In this document: positions 1 through 8,901 of the stretch, piece by piece
Position numbering within the stretch: position 1 is the stretch's first letter
How the letters are laid out: every line of letters begins with the position of its first letter
NCBI RefSeq assembly: GCF_014836775.1
Contig: NZ_JACSQD010000003.1
Span: 226,014-290,013, forward strand
Length of the DNA stretch: 64,000 nt
Reading direction: 5' to 3'
Source: Arthrobacter gallicola
GTDB taxonomy: Bacteria; Actinomycetota; Actinomycetes; Actinomycetales; Micrococcaceae
Translations under genes and position numbers: made by a program
Notes under the pieces: model-generated
The model's database searches: none
What the model saw: only the letters and a program-made list of their open reading frames with translations
What the model was told of the DNA's origin: nothing

Positions 1-53
1 CTTCTTCGGAAGGCGGCCCGCCCTTTTTGCCGTGTTACCGGCGGACGGACGGG

Positions 54-1073
54 TCAGGAGCCGGCAGCGTAACCCTGCGGGTTCTGCTTCTGCCAGTTCC
101 AGTGGTCCCGGCACATGTCCTCGAGGGACCGTCCGGCGGACCAGCCCAGCTCGGCGAGGGCGGCTGAAGGATCGGCGTAGCTGACGGCCGCGTCACCGGG
201 CCGGCGCGGCGCGAACTCGTACGGGACGTCCTTGCCCGCTGCCTTCGAGAACGCTGCCAGCACCTCCAGGACGGAGGACCCGTTGCCGGTGCCCAGGTTC
301 CATCGTTTGACGCCCTTGCGGGCTGCAATGTAATCCAGTGCGGCCAGATGACCGGCGGCGAGGTCCATCACATGGATGTAGTCGCGCACTCCGGTTCCGT
401 CCGGGGTGGGGTAGTCGTTGCCGAAGACCAGAACCTTTTCCCGGCGGCCAACGGCAACCTGGGCCACGAACGGCAGCAGGTTGTTCGGCACACCCGTGGG
501 GTCCTCGCCGATGCGGCCCGATTCGTGCGCGCCCACCGGGTTGAAGTAGCGCAGCAGGGCAATGCTCCAGCGCTCGTCGGAGGCACCCAGATCGGCCAGG
601 ATGTCCTCGATCTGCTCCTTGGTCCGGCCGTAGGGGTTCACGGCGTCCATGGGCATCTTCTCCACCAGCGGCACTTCTTCGGAGGCGCCGTAAACGGTGG
701 CTGAGGAGCTGAACACAATGGTGCGCACATCATGCCGGTCCATAACATCCAGCAGGTTCAGGGTGCCGGCAACGTTGTTCCGGTAGTAGTACAGCGGTTT
801 CGCAACCGACTCGCCGACGGCCTTCAGCCCGGCGAAATGGATGACAGCTTCCGGGGAGTACTTGGTGAAAACGTCCTCCAGCGCCTGCGGATCCAGCAGG
901 TCAGCCTGCACAAACTCAGCGGTGCGCCCGGACAGTTCCTGGACCCGGGTAAGGGATTCGGTGCTGGAATTTGCCAGGTTGTCCAGCACCACGACGTCGT
1001 GGCCAGCCTGCAGCAGTTCCAGTGTGGTGTGGGATCCGATGTAGCCGGTTCCTCCGGTGACTAGTATTCGCAT
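54..1073 (-). CDS. galE: UDP-glucose 4-epimerase
   Basis: Interconverts UDP-glucose and UDP-galactose in the cytoplasm (Leloir pathway and supply of sugar nucleotides for the cell envelope). The 339-residue protein has the usual family length. An N-terminal Rossmann NAD site GGTGYIGS lies at residues 7-14. The short-chain dehydrogenase catalytic set is present: Ser in SSSATVYG near 122-128, and Tyr148 and Lys152 in NPYGRTK. The ATG start is supported by a TAGGCT hexamer six bases upstream and no leader. The gene lies downstream of dapD and a membrane protein on the same strand but appears to have its own promoter. Confidence 0.95.
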   Translation of the reverse strand: MRILVTGGTGYIGSHTTLELLQAGHDVVVLDNLANSSTESLTRVQELSGRTAEFVQADLLDPQALEDVFTKYSPEAVIHFAGLKAVGESVAKPLYYYRNNVAGTLNLLDVMDRHDVRTIVFSSSATVYGASEEVPLVEKMPMDAVNPYGRTKEQIEDILADLGASDERWSIALLRYFNPVGAHESGRIGEDPTGVPNNLLPFVAQVAVGRREKVLVFGNDYPTPDGTGVRDYIHVMDLAAGHLAALDYIAARKGVKRWNLGTGNGSSVLEVLAAFSKAAGKDVPYEFAPRRPGDAAVSYADPSAALAELGWSAGRSLEDMCRDHWNWQKQNPQGYAAGS

Positions 1074-1079
1074 GCTCCC

Positions 1080-1085
1080 AGCCTA
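1080..1085 (-). promoter_or_regulatory. -10 element of galE, leaderless type
   Basis: On the minus strand TAGGCT is followed by six bases and the galE ATG, so transcription would begin at or next to the start codon. No Shine-Dalgarno sequence is needed in such a transcript. The same TAGGCTGGG context precedes pepA, the ferritin-like gene and the ATL gene in this window. Confidence 0.55.
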
Positions 1086-1113
1086 CTGGGTGCAGCCTGC
1101 TGGTCCTGAAGGA

Positions 1114-1986
1114 CTATCCGGCGCCCACGGGCGCAACATGCACGGCGACCTGGGAAGCAGAGGCATCAGAGCCGGCCCATTCGCCGGTTCCGCGGCTCCA
1201 GGTCCTGGAGTCATAAGAGACCTCATTGATGCCCAAAGCGCGGGCATTGGCCACCGCCCAGTGCGCCAGCGACCAGCCGTACTCGCCGGAGGCACCAACC
1301 AGGAGCACATCACCGAGCACCACGGCCTGCTGCGTGCCGTAGAGCGTGGAGAGTGCGGCGAGGACGCTTTCCGCATTGCCCGCGCTCGTGGCGGGATTCA
1401 GCACACAGGTCAGGGCGGCCGGCGACTGGCCGGTCAGGGCTGAGGCAAACGCCCGGCCCTCGGGTTCATGGTCTGCATAAGCATCCGGGTAGGCACTGCG
1501 CTGGACGGTCTGGGCAGCGGCCGTGATCGGCAGCTCCTGATATCCCGGCACCTTCACCAGGACGTCATAAAAGGCATTGGCGGCGTAGACCGGATCCATG
1601 ATCTGTTCCTCGGTGCCCCACCCCTGGGAGGGACGCTGCTGGAACAATCCCCGGGAATCGGGACCGGCCTCGTCACCGTAATCGATATTGCGCAGACCCG
1701 ACTCCTGGACGGCCGTTGCCAGCGCAATCGACGCCGCCCGCGGGGGGAGCCCGCGGGTGACGGCGACGGCGGCGATTGTGGCGGCGTTGGCGGTTTGTTC
1801 CGGGGTGAGCTGCCAGGAGCTGTCATTCACCGCTGCCGTGCAGTGTTCGCGCAGCGGGCGGTCCTCGCCGGAAGTACCGGCGAGGACCAGGAGATAGAGT
1901 GCCGTGGCGGCCGCAGCGGCCCCCGCCGTGAGGATCACCGTTACCCGCCGCCTGCGGGTAAGCAGCTGCGGGCTGCGGGGGTTCAC
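1114..1986 (-). CDS. membrane-anchored lysozyme-fold protein, function unknown
   Basis: A 290-residue protein with one membrane segment at about 15-36 after a basic N-terminus, so most of it should lie outside the membrane. Residues about 80-130 read like a transglycosylase/lysozyme fold: an ATAVQESG stretch with Glu95 in the position of a catalytic acid, then DSRGLFQQRPS. The remainder, rich in Ala/Ser/Trp, is not recognised. The GTG start has a GGAGAA sequence about eight bases upstream. It begins 23 bases after dapD on the same strand and may be co-transcribed with it. A peptidoglycan-related role is inference from the fold-like motif only. Confidence 0.7.
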   Translation of the reverse strand: MNPRSPQLLTRRRRVTVILTAGAAAAATALYLLVLAGTSGEDRPLREHCTAAVNDSSWQLTPEQTANAATIAAVAVTRGLPPRAASIALATAVQESGLRNIDYGDEAGPDSRGLFQQRPSQGWGTEEQIMDPVYAANAFYDVLVKVPGYQELPITAAAQTVQRSAYPDAYADHEPEGRAFASALTGQSPAALTCVLNPATSAGNAESVLAALSTLYGTQQAVVLGDVLLVGASGEYGWSLAHWAVANARALGINEVSYDSRTWSRGTGEWAGSDASASQVAVHVAPVGAG

Positions 1987-2009
1987 TGCCAGTTCTCCGG
2001 TTGCGCGGC

Positions 2010-2981
2010 CTAGTTGGCGTGCAGTGCCGCGTTCAGTTCCACGGTGCGGGCCAGCCGGGGGAGGACCTCGACGGCGCCGGTCACGGAGTTGCGGCGGAAC
2101 AGCAGGCCCGGAACGCCGGAGAGCTCGGCGGCCTTCAGCGTGCGTGCCTCACCGGATTCCGGTTCCACCACGCTGACCCGGGTTCCGGCCGTGATGTAGA
2201 GGCCGGCTTCGACGACGCTGTCGTCCCCGATGCTGATGCCAACTCCGGAGTTCGCCCCCAGGAGTACCCGTTCTCCGACGGTGATCCGTTCCTTGCCGCC
2301 GCCGGAGAGGGTGCCCATGATCGAGGCTCCGCCGCCGACGTCGCTGCCGTCGCCAACCACCACGCCTGCGGAGATGCGGCCCTCAACCATGGACGTGCCC
2401 AGGGTGCCGGCGTTGAAGTTTACGAAGCCCTCGTGCATCACCGTGGTGCCTTCGGCCAGGTGCGCGCCGAGGCGGACCCGGTCGGCGTCGGCAATGCGCA
2501 CTCCGGAGGGCAGGACGTAGTCCACCATCCGCGGGAACTTGTCCACGCCGTACACGGTAACCGCTCCGCGGGCACGCAGGCCCACGCGGACCTGGTCGAA
2601 GCCGGCAACCTGGCAGGGACCGAAGTTGGTCCAGACGACGTTGGGGAGGACACCGAAGACGCCATCGAGGTTGATGGTGTTCGGTGCCGCGAGCCGGGCG
2701 GAAAGCACATGCAGGCGGAGGTAGGCATCGGCTGTGTTCTCCGGAGCCGCGTCCAGGTCGATCTGTGCCTCGATGACCTCGCCGCGGGTGCCGCGGACCT
2801 CGTCCGTCATGGCAGCGGCGGCCTTGGCCAGTTCGGCGGCCAGTGCGGTATCGGCTTCAAAAGGAGTCAGCTGCGGCTTCGGGTACCAGACGTCAAGAAC
2901 GGTGCCGTCTGCGGCTACGGTAGCCAGTCCAAGGCCGGAGGCGGGGCGGGCGGTCAGGGCTGAAGGGGTGCTGGAAGTCAT
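2010..2981 (-). CDS. dapD: 2,3,4,5-tetrahydropyridine-2,6-dicarboxylate N-succinyltransferase
   Basis: Transfers succinyl from succinyl-CoA to tetrahydrodipicolinate in the succinylase branch of lysine and meso-diaminopimelate synthesis. The 323-residue protein has the length and layout of the actinobacterial DapD class: an N-terminal domain of about 130 residues, then a left-handed beta-helix rich in G-x-x-hydrophobic hexapeptides (about 165-270) carrying the acyl-CoA site. The ATG at 2981 is preferred over the GTG at 2990 because a TAGAGT -10 hexamer overlaps the GTG and ends seven bases before the ATG. It is divergent from dapE, the enzyme two steps later, with only 33 bases between them. 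Confidence 0.93.
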   Translation of the reverse strand: MTSSTPSALTARPASGLGLATVAADGTVLDVWYPKPQLTPFEADTALAAELAKAAAAMTDEVRGTRGEVIEAQIDLDAAPENTADAYLRLHVLSARLAAPNTINLDGVFGVLPNVVWTNFGPCQVAGFDQVRVGLRARGAVTVYGVDKFPRMVDYVLPSGVRIADADRVRLGAHLAEGTTVMHEGFVNFNAGTLGTSMVEGRISAGVVVGDGSDVGGGASIMGTLSGGGKERITVGERVLLGANSGVGISIGDDSVVEAGLYITAGTRVSVVEPESGEARTLKAAELSGVPGLLFRRNSVTGAVEVLPRLARTVELNAALHAN

Positions 2982-2988
2982 GGGATCC

Positions 2989-3008
2989 ACTCTACCGAGC
3001 GGTAGTCT
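2989..3008. promoter_or_regulatory. back-to-back leaderless promoters of dapD and dapE around a palindrome
   Basis: The minus strand carries TAGAGT (2994-2989), seven bases before the dapD ATG. The plus strand carries TAGTCT (3003-3008), six bases before the dapE GTG. The two overlap an inverted repeat with arms CTACCG (2992-2997) and CGGTAG (3000-3005). Both promoters therefore sit on opposite faces of one 14-bp palindrome. Confidence 0.6.
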
Positions 3009-3014
3009 GGTCCG

Positions 3015-4106
3015 GTGACTGTATTACCTGTGAACCGCCTGGACCTGGAGGGCGACGTTGCTGCCCTCACCGCCGCCCTGCTGGACATCGAAAGTGTCTC
3101 CGGCAACGAGGCTTCCATCGCCGACGCGGTGGAGTCCGCCCTCCGTGCGCTGGGCCGGCTGGAGGTGGTGCGCGACGGCGATACGGTCATGGCGCGCACG
3201 AACCTGGGCCGGTCCGAGCGGGTCATCCTGGCCGGCCACCTCGACACCGTGCCCCTGCCCTCCGTGCCGGGGTCCCGCGGTACCGTGCCCTCGAGCTGGG
3301 AAGGGGAGGTGCTGTACGGCCGCGGAGCCACGGACATGAAGGGCGGCGTCGCGGTTCAGCTGGCGCTCGCAGCCCAGCTGGCCGAGCCCACCCGGGACGT
3401 CACCTATATCTTTTACGACCACGAGGAAGTTGACGCCGCCCTCAGCGGACTGGGCCGGGTGGCCAGGAGCTACCCGGAGTGGCTGAAGGCGGATTTTGCA
3501 ATCCTGCTTGAACCCACCGACGGAACGGTCGAAGGCGGCTGCAACGGAACCATGCGCTTCCAGGCCCGGACCACCGGCAAAGCCGCGCACTCGGCCCGCG
3601 CCTGGATGGGGGAGAACGCCATCCACGGCGCCGCAGAGATCCTGGTCCGGCTGCGCGACCATGAACCGGCGACCGTCCGGGTCGAAGGCCTGGACTACCG
3701 CGAGTCGCTCAACGCCGTCCGCATCAGCGGAGGAACTGCTGGAAACGTCATCCCTGACGCGGCCATGGTGGAAATCAACTACCGGTTCGCTCCGGACAAG
3801 GATCTGGCCCAGGCCGAAGCCTATGTCCGGAACCTGCTGGAGGGCTTTGACCTGGTGGTTACGGACGCGTCCGCCGGGGCCCGGCCCGGGCTGGACCGGC
3901 CGGCTGCGGCCAGTTTTGTGGCAGCCGTGGGCGCGGAACCGAAACCCAAGTACGGATGGACCGACGTCGCCCGCTTCAGTGCCCTGGGCGTTCCGGCGGT
4001 GAACTTCGGGCCGGGCGATGCCCTGCTGGCGCACTCCGACAATGAGCATGTGGAGGCGGAGGCCATCCGCGGGTGCCTGCGGGCCCTGCGGACCTGGCTG
4101 GACTAG
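3015..4106 (+). CDS. dapE: succinyl-diaminopimelate desuccinylase
   Basis: Hydrolyses N-succinyl-LL-diaminopimelate to LL-diaminopimelate and succinate in lysine/peptidoglycan precursor synthesis. The 363 residues match the M20 metallopeptidase family: metal site LAGHLDTVP near 75-83, [10 protein letters not shown] near 103-112, and the Glu pair in YDHEEVDA near 136-143. A dimerisation domain follows in the middle, and a histidine near the C-terminus ([10 protein letters not shown]) completes the zinc site. The GTG start follows a -10 hexamer by six bases, with no leader. It is divergent from dapD, so both genes are probably co-regulated. Confidence 0.93.
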   Translation: MTVLPVNRLDLEGDVAALTAALLDIESVSGNEASIADAVESALRALGRLEVVRDGDTVMARTNLGRSERVILAGHLDTVPLPSVPGSRGTVPSSWEGEVLYGRGATDMKGGVAVQLALAAQLAEPTRDVTYIFYDHEEVDAALSGLGRVARSYPEWLKADFAILLEPTDGTVEGGCNGTMRFQARTTGKAAHSARAWMGENAIHGAAEILVRLRDHEPATVRVEGLDYRESLNAVRISGGTAGNVIPDAAMVEINYRFAPDKDLAQAEAYVRNLLEGFDLVVTDASAGARPGLDRPAAASFVAAVGAEPKPKYGWTDVARFSALGVPAVNFGPGDALLAHSDNEHVEAEAIRGCLRALRTWLD

Positions 4107-4122
4107 TTTCCAGCCGGCCCGC

Positions 4123-4170
4123 AACGTGAAAGGTTCCCTCCCGGTGATCCGGAAGGGAACCTTTCACGTT
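4123..4170. terminator. bidirectional terminator between dapE and gluD
   Basis: A perfect 17-bp inverted repeat (4123-4139 with 4154-4170), extended inward after one mismatch by four more pairs to a four-base loop. It lies between convergent genes. The stem has no long T run, but its length and place fit a shared terminator. Confidence 0.8.
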
Positions 4171-4185
4171 GGCGGGGTGTCCCGG

Positions 4186-5058
4186 CTAGCGTGCCGGGGC
4201 GGGAACCCCTTCAGGTTCCACATTGTCCTCGGTCCGCAGGAGCTGACCGGACCGTGCGCCGAGACGCCGGGAAAGGCGCTGCGCGGCGAACGTCAGGATC
4301 ATGTTCAGGACAATGAAGATCGCGGCGGTGACCAGCAGGGCCGGAAGGATATTTCCCTCGCCGGAAGCCAGGCGGCGGGCGTAGGCCAGCAGCTCGGTGT
4401 AGCCGATGAAGGTACCCAGGGCGGAGTCCTTCAGGATCACGACAAACTGGCTCAGCAGCGCCGGGAGCATGGCAACCAGCGCCTGCGGAACCTCGATGGC
4501 GCGCAGTGACTGGCTCCGGGTCAGGCCGATTGCCAGCCCGGCTTCCCGCTGTCCCTTGGGAAGGCCGAACACACCGGAACGCACCAGCTCTGCAATGACC
4601 GAGCCGTTGTAGAGGGTCAGGGCCAGCACAACCGCCACAAACGGTACGTCGGCCGACGGCACCGGAGTTGACTTGGACAGGAACTGATAAAAGAAAATCA
4701 TCATCAGCAGCACCGGGACGGCGCGGAAGAACTCCACGATCACGCCGGAGGTCCAGCTGATGGCCTTAATGGAGGAAAGGCGTCCGAGGCCGAAGATGAG
4801 GCCGAACAGGATCGAGGTGACGATCGCGACTCCGGCAGCGCGCAGGGTGGCAAGCAGGCCCGGCAGCATAAAGTACTGCCAGGTGCGTCCCTCGAGGAAC
4901 GGAAGCCATTTTGCCGGTTCGAACTGGCCCTTCTCTGCCAGTCCGTTCACGATCAGGGCGATCAGGCCCAGGATCAAAAGGATCCCGAGGATGTTCCCGA
5001 TCATGATCCGGCGCCGGGCCTTGGGGCCGGGCGCGTCGAAAAGGACACTCTGGCTCAT
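4186..5058 (-). CDS. gluD: glutamate ABC transporter permease (GluD type)
   Basis: Inner-membrane permease subunit of an amino-acid importer of the GluABCD type. The 290 residues contain about five membrane segments (the first at 17-40) and the EAA-type cytoplasmic loop region around GLAIGLTRSQSLRAIEVPQA that contacts the ATPase. The C-terminal tail after residue 265 is charged and low in complexity. It overlaps gluC by four bases (ATGA), showing translational coupling, and is the last gene of the gluABCD operon. Glutamate as substrate is inferred from operon order matching the Corynebacterium system; glutamine or aspartate cannot be excluded. Confidence 0.88.
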   Translation of the reverse strand: MSQSVLFDAPGPKARRRIMIGNILGILLILGLIALIVNGLAEKGQFEPAKWLPFLEGRTWQYFMLPGLLATLRAAGVAIVTSILFGLIFGLGRLSSIKAISWTSGVIVEFFRAVPVLLMMIFFYQFLSKSTPVPSADVPFVAVVLALTLYNGSVIAELVRSGVFGLPKGQREAGLAIGLTRSQSLRAIEVPQALVAMLPALLSQFVVILKDSALGTFIGYTELLAYARRLASGEGNILPALLVTAAIFIVLNMILTFAAQRLSRRLGARSGQLLRTEDNVEPEGVPAPAR

Positions 5059-5729
5059 CGGGCCACCGCCAGTTTCTTCGAGGCCCAGGTTGTCAGCAGG
5101 CCGATCGGGATCACGATGAGCACGAAGCCCAGTGCGAAGGTCAGGAAGATCTGAGTCATCAGGTCCGGCCGGAACTCAATCATGGTCTTCATCAGGCCGG
5201 ACGCTTCCGCCACGGATGCCGTGGCGGCCACCGTGGTGTTCTTGGCCAGCGCGATCAGGACGTTGCCCAGCGGGGCAATGGCGCCGCGGAAAGCCTGCGG
5301 CAGGATGATCAGCCAGGCGGCGGGCAGGAAGGAAAGGCCGATGGAACGTGCTGCCTCGGCCTGGCCCAGGGGAACGGTGTTCACTCCACTGCGGATTGCC
5401 TCACAGACGAATGCTGCGTGGTAGACCGACAGGGACAGGATGGCGATCCGGAAGAAGTTGAGGTTGAAGTCGCTGGACAGGCTGACCTGGAGCTGGGACC
5501 ACAGGGCCAGGGCACCGAAAACCATGATGATCGTCAGCGGAGTGTTCCTGAAAATGTTCACATACGCTGTGCCGAACCAGCGCAGGCTGGCTATGGGGGA
5601 GATGCGCATAATGGCCAGCACGGTGCCAATCACCAGAGACCAGATGCCGGCCCAGAACGTCAGTTGGATGTTGACCCAGAAGGCCCCGATGACGTCGTAT
5701 TCGCCGAAGAGCTCGAGGAAACCTTCCAT
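5055..5729 (-). CDS. gluC: glutamate ABC transporter permease (GluC type)
   Basis: The second membrane subunit of the importer, which pairs with GluD to form the channel. It has 224 residues with about five membrane segments and the HisM/GlnP-type loop near EAARSIGLSFLPAAWLIILP. The ATG has a clear GAGGTGA ribosome site five bases upstream. It overlaps the downstream permease by four bases. A strong hairpin separates it from gluB, so less permease than binding protein is likely made. Confidence 0.9.
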   Translation of the reverse strand: MEGFLELFGEYDVIGAFWVNIQLTFWAGIWSLVIGTVLAIMRISPIASLRWFGTAYVNIFRNTPLTIIMVFGALALWSQLQVSLSSDFNLNFFRIAILSLSVYHAAFVCEAIRSGVNTVPLGQAEAARSIGLSFLPAAWLIILPQAFRGAIAPLGNVLIALAKNTTVAATASVAEASGLMKTMIEFRPDLMTQIFLTFALGFVLIVIPIGLLTTWASKKLAVAR

Positions 5730-5762
5730 ATGTCACCTCTTCCATAAAAAATAATGTGCGGA

Positions 5763-5794
5763 GTTCAGGGCAGGGCCGCAGCCCTGCCCTGAAC
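5763..5794 (-). terminator. gluB-gluC intercistronic hairpin
   Basis: A perfect 14-bp stem (5763-5776 with 5781-5794) closed by a CGCA loop, in the 99-base gap between the binding-protein gene and the permease genes. No T run follows on the minus strand, so it probably stabilises the gluB message or causes partial termination rather than complete termination. Confidence 0.7.
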
Positions 5795-5828
5795 TGTGCC
5801 GCCGAAAACCCGGCGGGGGTTGGTGAGG

Positions 5829-6668
5829 TTAGGCGCAGTCAGCCGGCGTGGGCGGGTTCAGCGAAGCATTGAAGGTGTAATCGGCACCCTCGGTGTTCGC
5901 CTTGATGGCCTCTTCCCAGGCGCCGTCGTCGATCATCTTCTGGATAGCGGCGTTGATGTCTTCACACTTGTCGCTGCCCTTCTGGATGCCGACGCCGTAC
6001 TGCTCTTCGGAGAAGGTGTTGCCGACAACCTTGAACTGGCCCTTGTTCGCTTCGGTGGAGGCGAGGCCGGCAAGGATGATGTCATCGGTGGTAACTGCGT
6101 CAATCGAGCCGCCCTGCATGGCGGTGACGCACTCGGCGTAGCTCGGCTGTTCCATCAGGTTCACCTCGGACGCCAGGGTGTCCTTGATCTTCTGGGCGGA
6201 GGTGGAACCGGTGACGGAGCACAGGTTCTTGCCGTTGAGGTCCTCGGGGCCCTTGATATCGGTGTTGTCGGAGCGGACCAGCAGATCCTGGCCGGCCACG
6301 AAGTACGGGCCGGCGAAGCCGACCTTTTCCTTGCGGGTATCGGTGATGGAGTAGGTCGCGAAGATCATGTCGACCTGATCGTTCTCGAGCATGTTCTCGC
6401 GCTGGGCGGAGGGCGTCTCGATCCATTCGATCTGGTCTTCGCTGTAGCCGAGCTCGCCGGCGACGTACTTGGCCACATCGACGTCGAAGCCGCTGTAGGA
6501 GCCGCCTTCGTCAAAGCCGAGGCCCGGCTGGTCGAACTTGATGCCGACGCGGATCTGCTCGGCGTCGCCGGAGCCGGCGCTGTCGCTGCCGGAGTCCCCG
6601 CCGCAGGCGGAAAGGGTCAGTGCAGCTGCGGCAGCCATGGCGGCTGCGGCGTAGCGGGTCTTGCGCAT
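5829..6668 (-). CDS. gluB: glutamate-binding lipoprotein of the ABC importer (GluB)
   Basis: Extracytoplasmic solute-binding protein that delivers substrate to GluC/GluD. The 279 residues begin with a lipoprotein signal ending LTLSACGG, where the Cys near residue 21 would be lipidated. The mature part is a type-3 periplasmic binding fold (about 40-275), with the conserved GFDVDVAKYVAGELG and FATYSITDTR stretches. The ATG at 6668 was chosen over an in-frame start 51 bases upstream because AAGGAG lies six bases before it and the signal peptide starts there. It is the second gene of gluABCD. Confidence 0.93.
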   Translation of the reverse strand: MRKTRYAAAAMAAAAALTLSACGGDSGSDSAGSGDAEQIRVGIKFDQPGLGFDEGGSYSGFDVDVAKYVAGELGYSEDQIEWIETPSAQRENMLENDQVDMIFATYSITDTRKEKVGFAGPYFVAGQDLLVRSDNTDIKGPEDLNGKNLCSVTGSTSAQKIKDTLASEVNLMEQPSYAECVTAMQGGSIDAVTTDDIILAGLASTEANKGQFKVVGNTFSEEQYGVGIQKGSDKCEDINAAIQKMIDDGAWEEAIKANTEGADYTFNASLNPPTPADCA

Positions 6669-6756
6669 TTTTTCTCCTTGCATTGCGGCAGGGTCCAGGC
6701 GGATCCTGCCTTGCCTCAAAGGGTTGGTGAAAAACTATTGCGGTGCGGTGGGAGCT

Positions 6757-7539
6757 CTAGTGGGCCAGGATCTTGCCGAGGAAGTCCTTGGCACGGTCGC
6801 TCTTCGGGTTGGTGAAGAATTCCTCGGGGGTTGCCTGCTCGACGATCTGGCCGTCGGCCATAAAGATCACGCGGTCCGCGGCCTTGCGGGCGAAGCCCAT
6901 TTCGTGGGTCACCACGATCATGGTCATCCCCTCCTGGGCCAGCTCAACCATGGTGTCCAGGACCTCGTTGATCATTTCCGGGTCCAGAGCTGACGTCGGC
7001 TCGTCGAAGAGCATCACCTTCGGCTTCATGGCCAGCGCACGGGCGATTGCCACACGCTGCTGCTGCCCGCCGGAAAGCTGGGCCGGCAGCTTGTTTGCCT
7101 GGTTGTCGACGCCGACCCGCTTGAGCAGGGCCATGGCGTTCTCCTTGGCCTCAGCGGACTTGGTCTTCTTGACCTTGACCGGGCCCAGTGCCACGTTGTC
7201 CAGGATCGATTTGTGGGCAAAGAGGTTGAACGACTGAAAAACCATGCCGACATCGGCACGCAGCTTCGCCAGGGCCTTGCCCTCGGCGGGCAGGAGTTTT
7301 CCATCAATGGTGATCTCGCCGTCGTCAATGGTTTCCAGACGGTTAATCGCCCGGCAGAGCGTCGATTTCCCCGAACCGGACGGGCCAATCACCACAACCA
7401 CTTCGCCGCGTGAAACGTCTAGGTTGATATCCCGCAGCACGTGGAGGTCCCCGAAATGCTTGTTAACGTTTTTCAGCGAAACGAGGGGTGCCGCGGCTTT
7501 TTCAGGTACAGGCTGCCCTGGTGTTGTGTCACTGGTCAT
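6757..7539 (-). CDS. gluA: glutamate ABC transporter ATP-binding protein (GluA)
   Basis: ATPase subunit that powers the GluBCD importer from the cytoplasmic side. The 260 residues have Walker [10 protein letters not shown] near 52-60, the signature [15 protein letters not shown], Walker [13 protein letters not shown] and the switch histidine in VVTHEMGFA. These place it in the polar amino-acid (HisP/GlnQ) subfamily. It is the first gene of the operon and appears leaderless, with TATCTT six bases before the ATG. Confidence 0.94.
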   Translation of the reverse strand: MTSDTTPGQPVPEKAAAPLVSLKNVNKHFGDLHVLRDINLDVSRGEVVVVIGPSGSGKSTLCRAINRLETIDDGEITIDGKLLPAEGKALAKLRADVGMVFQSFNLFAHKSILDNVALGPVKVKKTKSAEAKENAMALLKRVGVDNQANKLPAQLSGGQQQRVAIARALAMKPKVMLFDEPTSALDPEMINEVLDTMVELAQEGMTMIVVTHEMGFARKAADRVIFMADGQIVEQATPEEFFTNPKSDRAKDFLGKILAH

Positions 7540-7545
7540 ACGTAG

Positions 7546-7551
7546 AAGATA
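7546..7551 (-). promoter_or_regulatory. -10 element of the gluABCD operon, leaderless type
   Basis: The minus strand reads TATCTT, then six bases, then the gluA ATG. I see no convincing -35 hexamer at 16-18 bases. The rest of the 168-base divergent gap to the LOG-family gene is fairly A-rich (7600-7640) but shows no clear operator. Confidence 0.5.
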
Positions 7552-7695
7552 GCGAACAAATCAAGGCGCTGTGCCCCGCATCACTCCGCGGCGCATAAAT
7601 CGTGACTCAAGAGAAACAAACAACAACGGAGAAACCGGCCGGCGCCGGGGTGTTTGCGGAAGGGCCGGAGTGGGAGCCGGGACACACCTTGCCGT

Positions 7696-7701
7696 TAGCC
7701 T
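7696..7701 (+). promoter_or_regulatory. -10 element of the LOG-family gene
   Basis: TAGCCT ends six bases before the ATG at 7708. The intervening bases are AGGAGG, which would be too close to act as a ribosome site, so leaderless initiation is the simpler reading. Confidence 0.5.
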
Positions 7702-7707
7702 AGGAGG

Positions 7708-8478
7708 ATGGCAATCAGCGACGAGCAAGACCTCTCCAGTCCGGTATCACCGAAACGCCGCGGACCGGTGGAACTCCGCAGGGGGCAGGCGCGGGTGCAG
7801 CAATCGGACCGGTTCCTCCTGGATACCCAGGATGGAACGCACTTCACCCACACTGATCCCTGGCGGGTACTGCGGATCCAGAGCGAGTTCGTCGAGGGGT
7901 TCGGAACGCTCTCCGAACTGGGGCCGGCGGTCAGCGTTTTCGGGTCCGCGCGGAGTGTGCCGGGCTCACGCTGGTACAAGACCGCGGAGCAGGTGGGCAG
8001 GCTGCTGTCCGAAGCTGGCCTGGCCGTTATCACCGGAGGCGGGCCCGGGTCGATGGAAGCAGCTAACAAGGGCGCTGTCGAAGCCAAGGGTGTATCCGTA
8101 GGGCTGGGAATCGAGCTGCCGTTCGAAACCGGGCTCAACGACTGGGTCGACCTCGGAATAAACTTCCGCTATTTCTTTGTCCGCAAGACCATGTTCGTCA
8201 AGTATGCGCAGGGCTTTATTGTCCTGCCCGGAGGCTTCGGCACCCTGGATGAACTGTTCGAAGCGATGACCCTGGTCCAGACCCAGAAGGTGACCTCGTT
8301 CCCGATTGTGCTGATCGGTACTGATTTCTGGAGCCCGCTCCTGGAATGGGTCCGCGGCAGCCTGCTGGAGGAAGGCATGATCTCGGAAAAGGATCTGAAA
8401 CTGCTTCACCTGGTTGATGATCCCGCGGAGGCGGTCCGACTGGTTGTGGCAGACAGTGCCGGCCATGTTTCGCTCTAA
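7708..8478 (+). CDS. LOG-family protein (cytokinin-type nucleotide phosphoribohydrolase fold)
   Basis: A 256-residue cytoplasmic protein of the LOG/'lysine decarboxylase-like' family. Plant and some bacterial members cleave cytokinin riboside 5'-monophosphates to the free base and ribose phosphate. The family marks are visible: VFGSARSVPGS (about 77-87), a GGGPGSMEA nucleotide loop (about 112-120), and the PGGFGTLDELFEAMT active-site motif (about 174-188) with the catalytic Glu. The N-terminal 60 residues are an actinobacterial extension. The true substrate here is unknown, and lysine decarboxylase activity is not expected. It is followed 33 bases later by the DivIVA-like gene. Confidence 0.85.
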   Translation: MAISDEQDLSSPVSPKRRGPVELRRGQARVQQSDRFLLDTQDGTHFTHTDPWRVLRIQSEFVEGFGTLSELGPAVSVFGSARSVPGSRWYKTAEQVGRLLSEAGLAVITGGGPGSMEAANKGAVEAKGVSVGLGIELPFETGLNDWVDLGINFRYFFVRKTMFVKYAQGFIVLPGGFGTLDELFEAMTLVQTQKVTSFPIVLIGTDFWSPLLEWVRGSLLEEGMISEKDLKLLHLVDDPAEAVRLVVADSAGHVSL

Positions 8479-8511
8479 CTGCCGGGCAGGACAACCGGGG
8501 TCGATGAAGCA

Positions 8512-8901
8512 ATGATGATCCTGCTCGCGTTCCTTGCCATCGCCGTGGTTGGCGCGGTGGCTGTGTTCGTGGCTGGCCGGAGTGGTCCCGGCGGGTGGCG
8601 GCGTGCTGCCGCCCCGGAGGCACCGGAGCGGCATGATGCCCGGCGTTTCCCGGCCACTGCCGGGCTCGCTGAACCCGACCCGCGGCTGCCTCCGGTACTT
8701 CTGCCGGAACGGCCGGTCGCTGCGGACGTTGCCGATCTGCGGTTCTCGGTCGCACTGCGCGGCTACCGGATGGACGAGGTGGATGAAGTCCTGGAACGCC
8801 TGGCCGCAGCCCTGCTGGAACGAGATGCCGCCCTTGCCGAACTGCGGGCAGCAGACCGCATGCAGGTTTCCGGCGAAGTCCGCCCGGAGCAGCCCGAATG
8901 A
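8512..8901 (+). CDS. DivIVA-domain membrane protein, small
   Basis: A 129-residue protein with one membrane segment at residues 2-21, then a Pro/Arg/Ala-rich linker. A short DivIVA-like motif (RFSVALRGYRMDEVDEVLERL region, about 78-100) ends in a coiled coil to about residue 115. Such proteins usually sit at the membrane and act in polar growth or division; the specific role is unknown. Its stop overlaps the tag start by four bases (ATGA). Two ATG codons are adjacent at 8512 and 8515 and either could be used. Confidence 0.75.
   Translation: MMILLAFLAIAVVGAVAVFVAGRSGPGGWRRAAAPEAPERHDARRFPATAGLAEPDPRLPPVLLPERPVAADVADLRFSVALRGYRMDEVDEVLERLAAALLERDAALAELRAADRMQVSGEVRPEQPE

Noticed and set aside
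3024..4124. A 366-codon frame antisense to dapE
   Set aside because: It is a GC-skewed mirror of dapE with no known motif and no start signal.
5796..6815. A 339-codon frame antisense to gluB
   Set aside because: It mirrors the gluB coding sequence; gluB has a lipoprotein signal, binding-fold motifs and a ribosome site.
7702..7707. AGGAGG as ribosome site of the LOG-family gene
   Set aside because: It directly touches the ATG, too close for ribosome binding; the TAGCCT six bases upstream favours a leaderless start.
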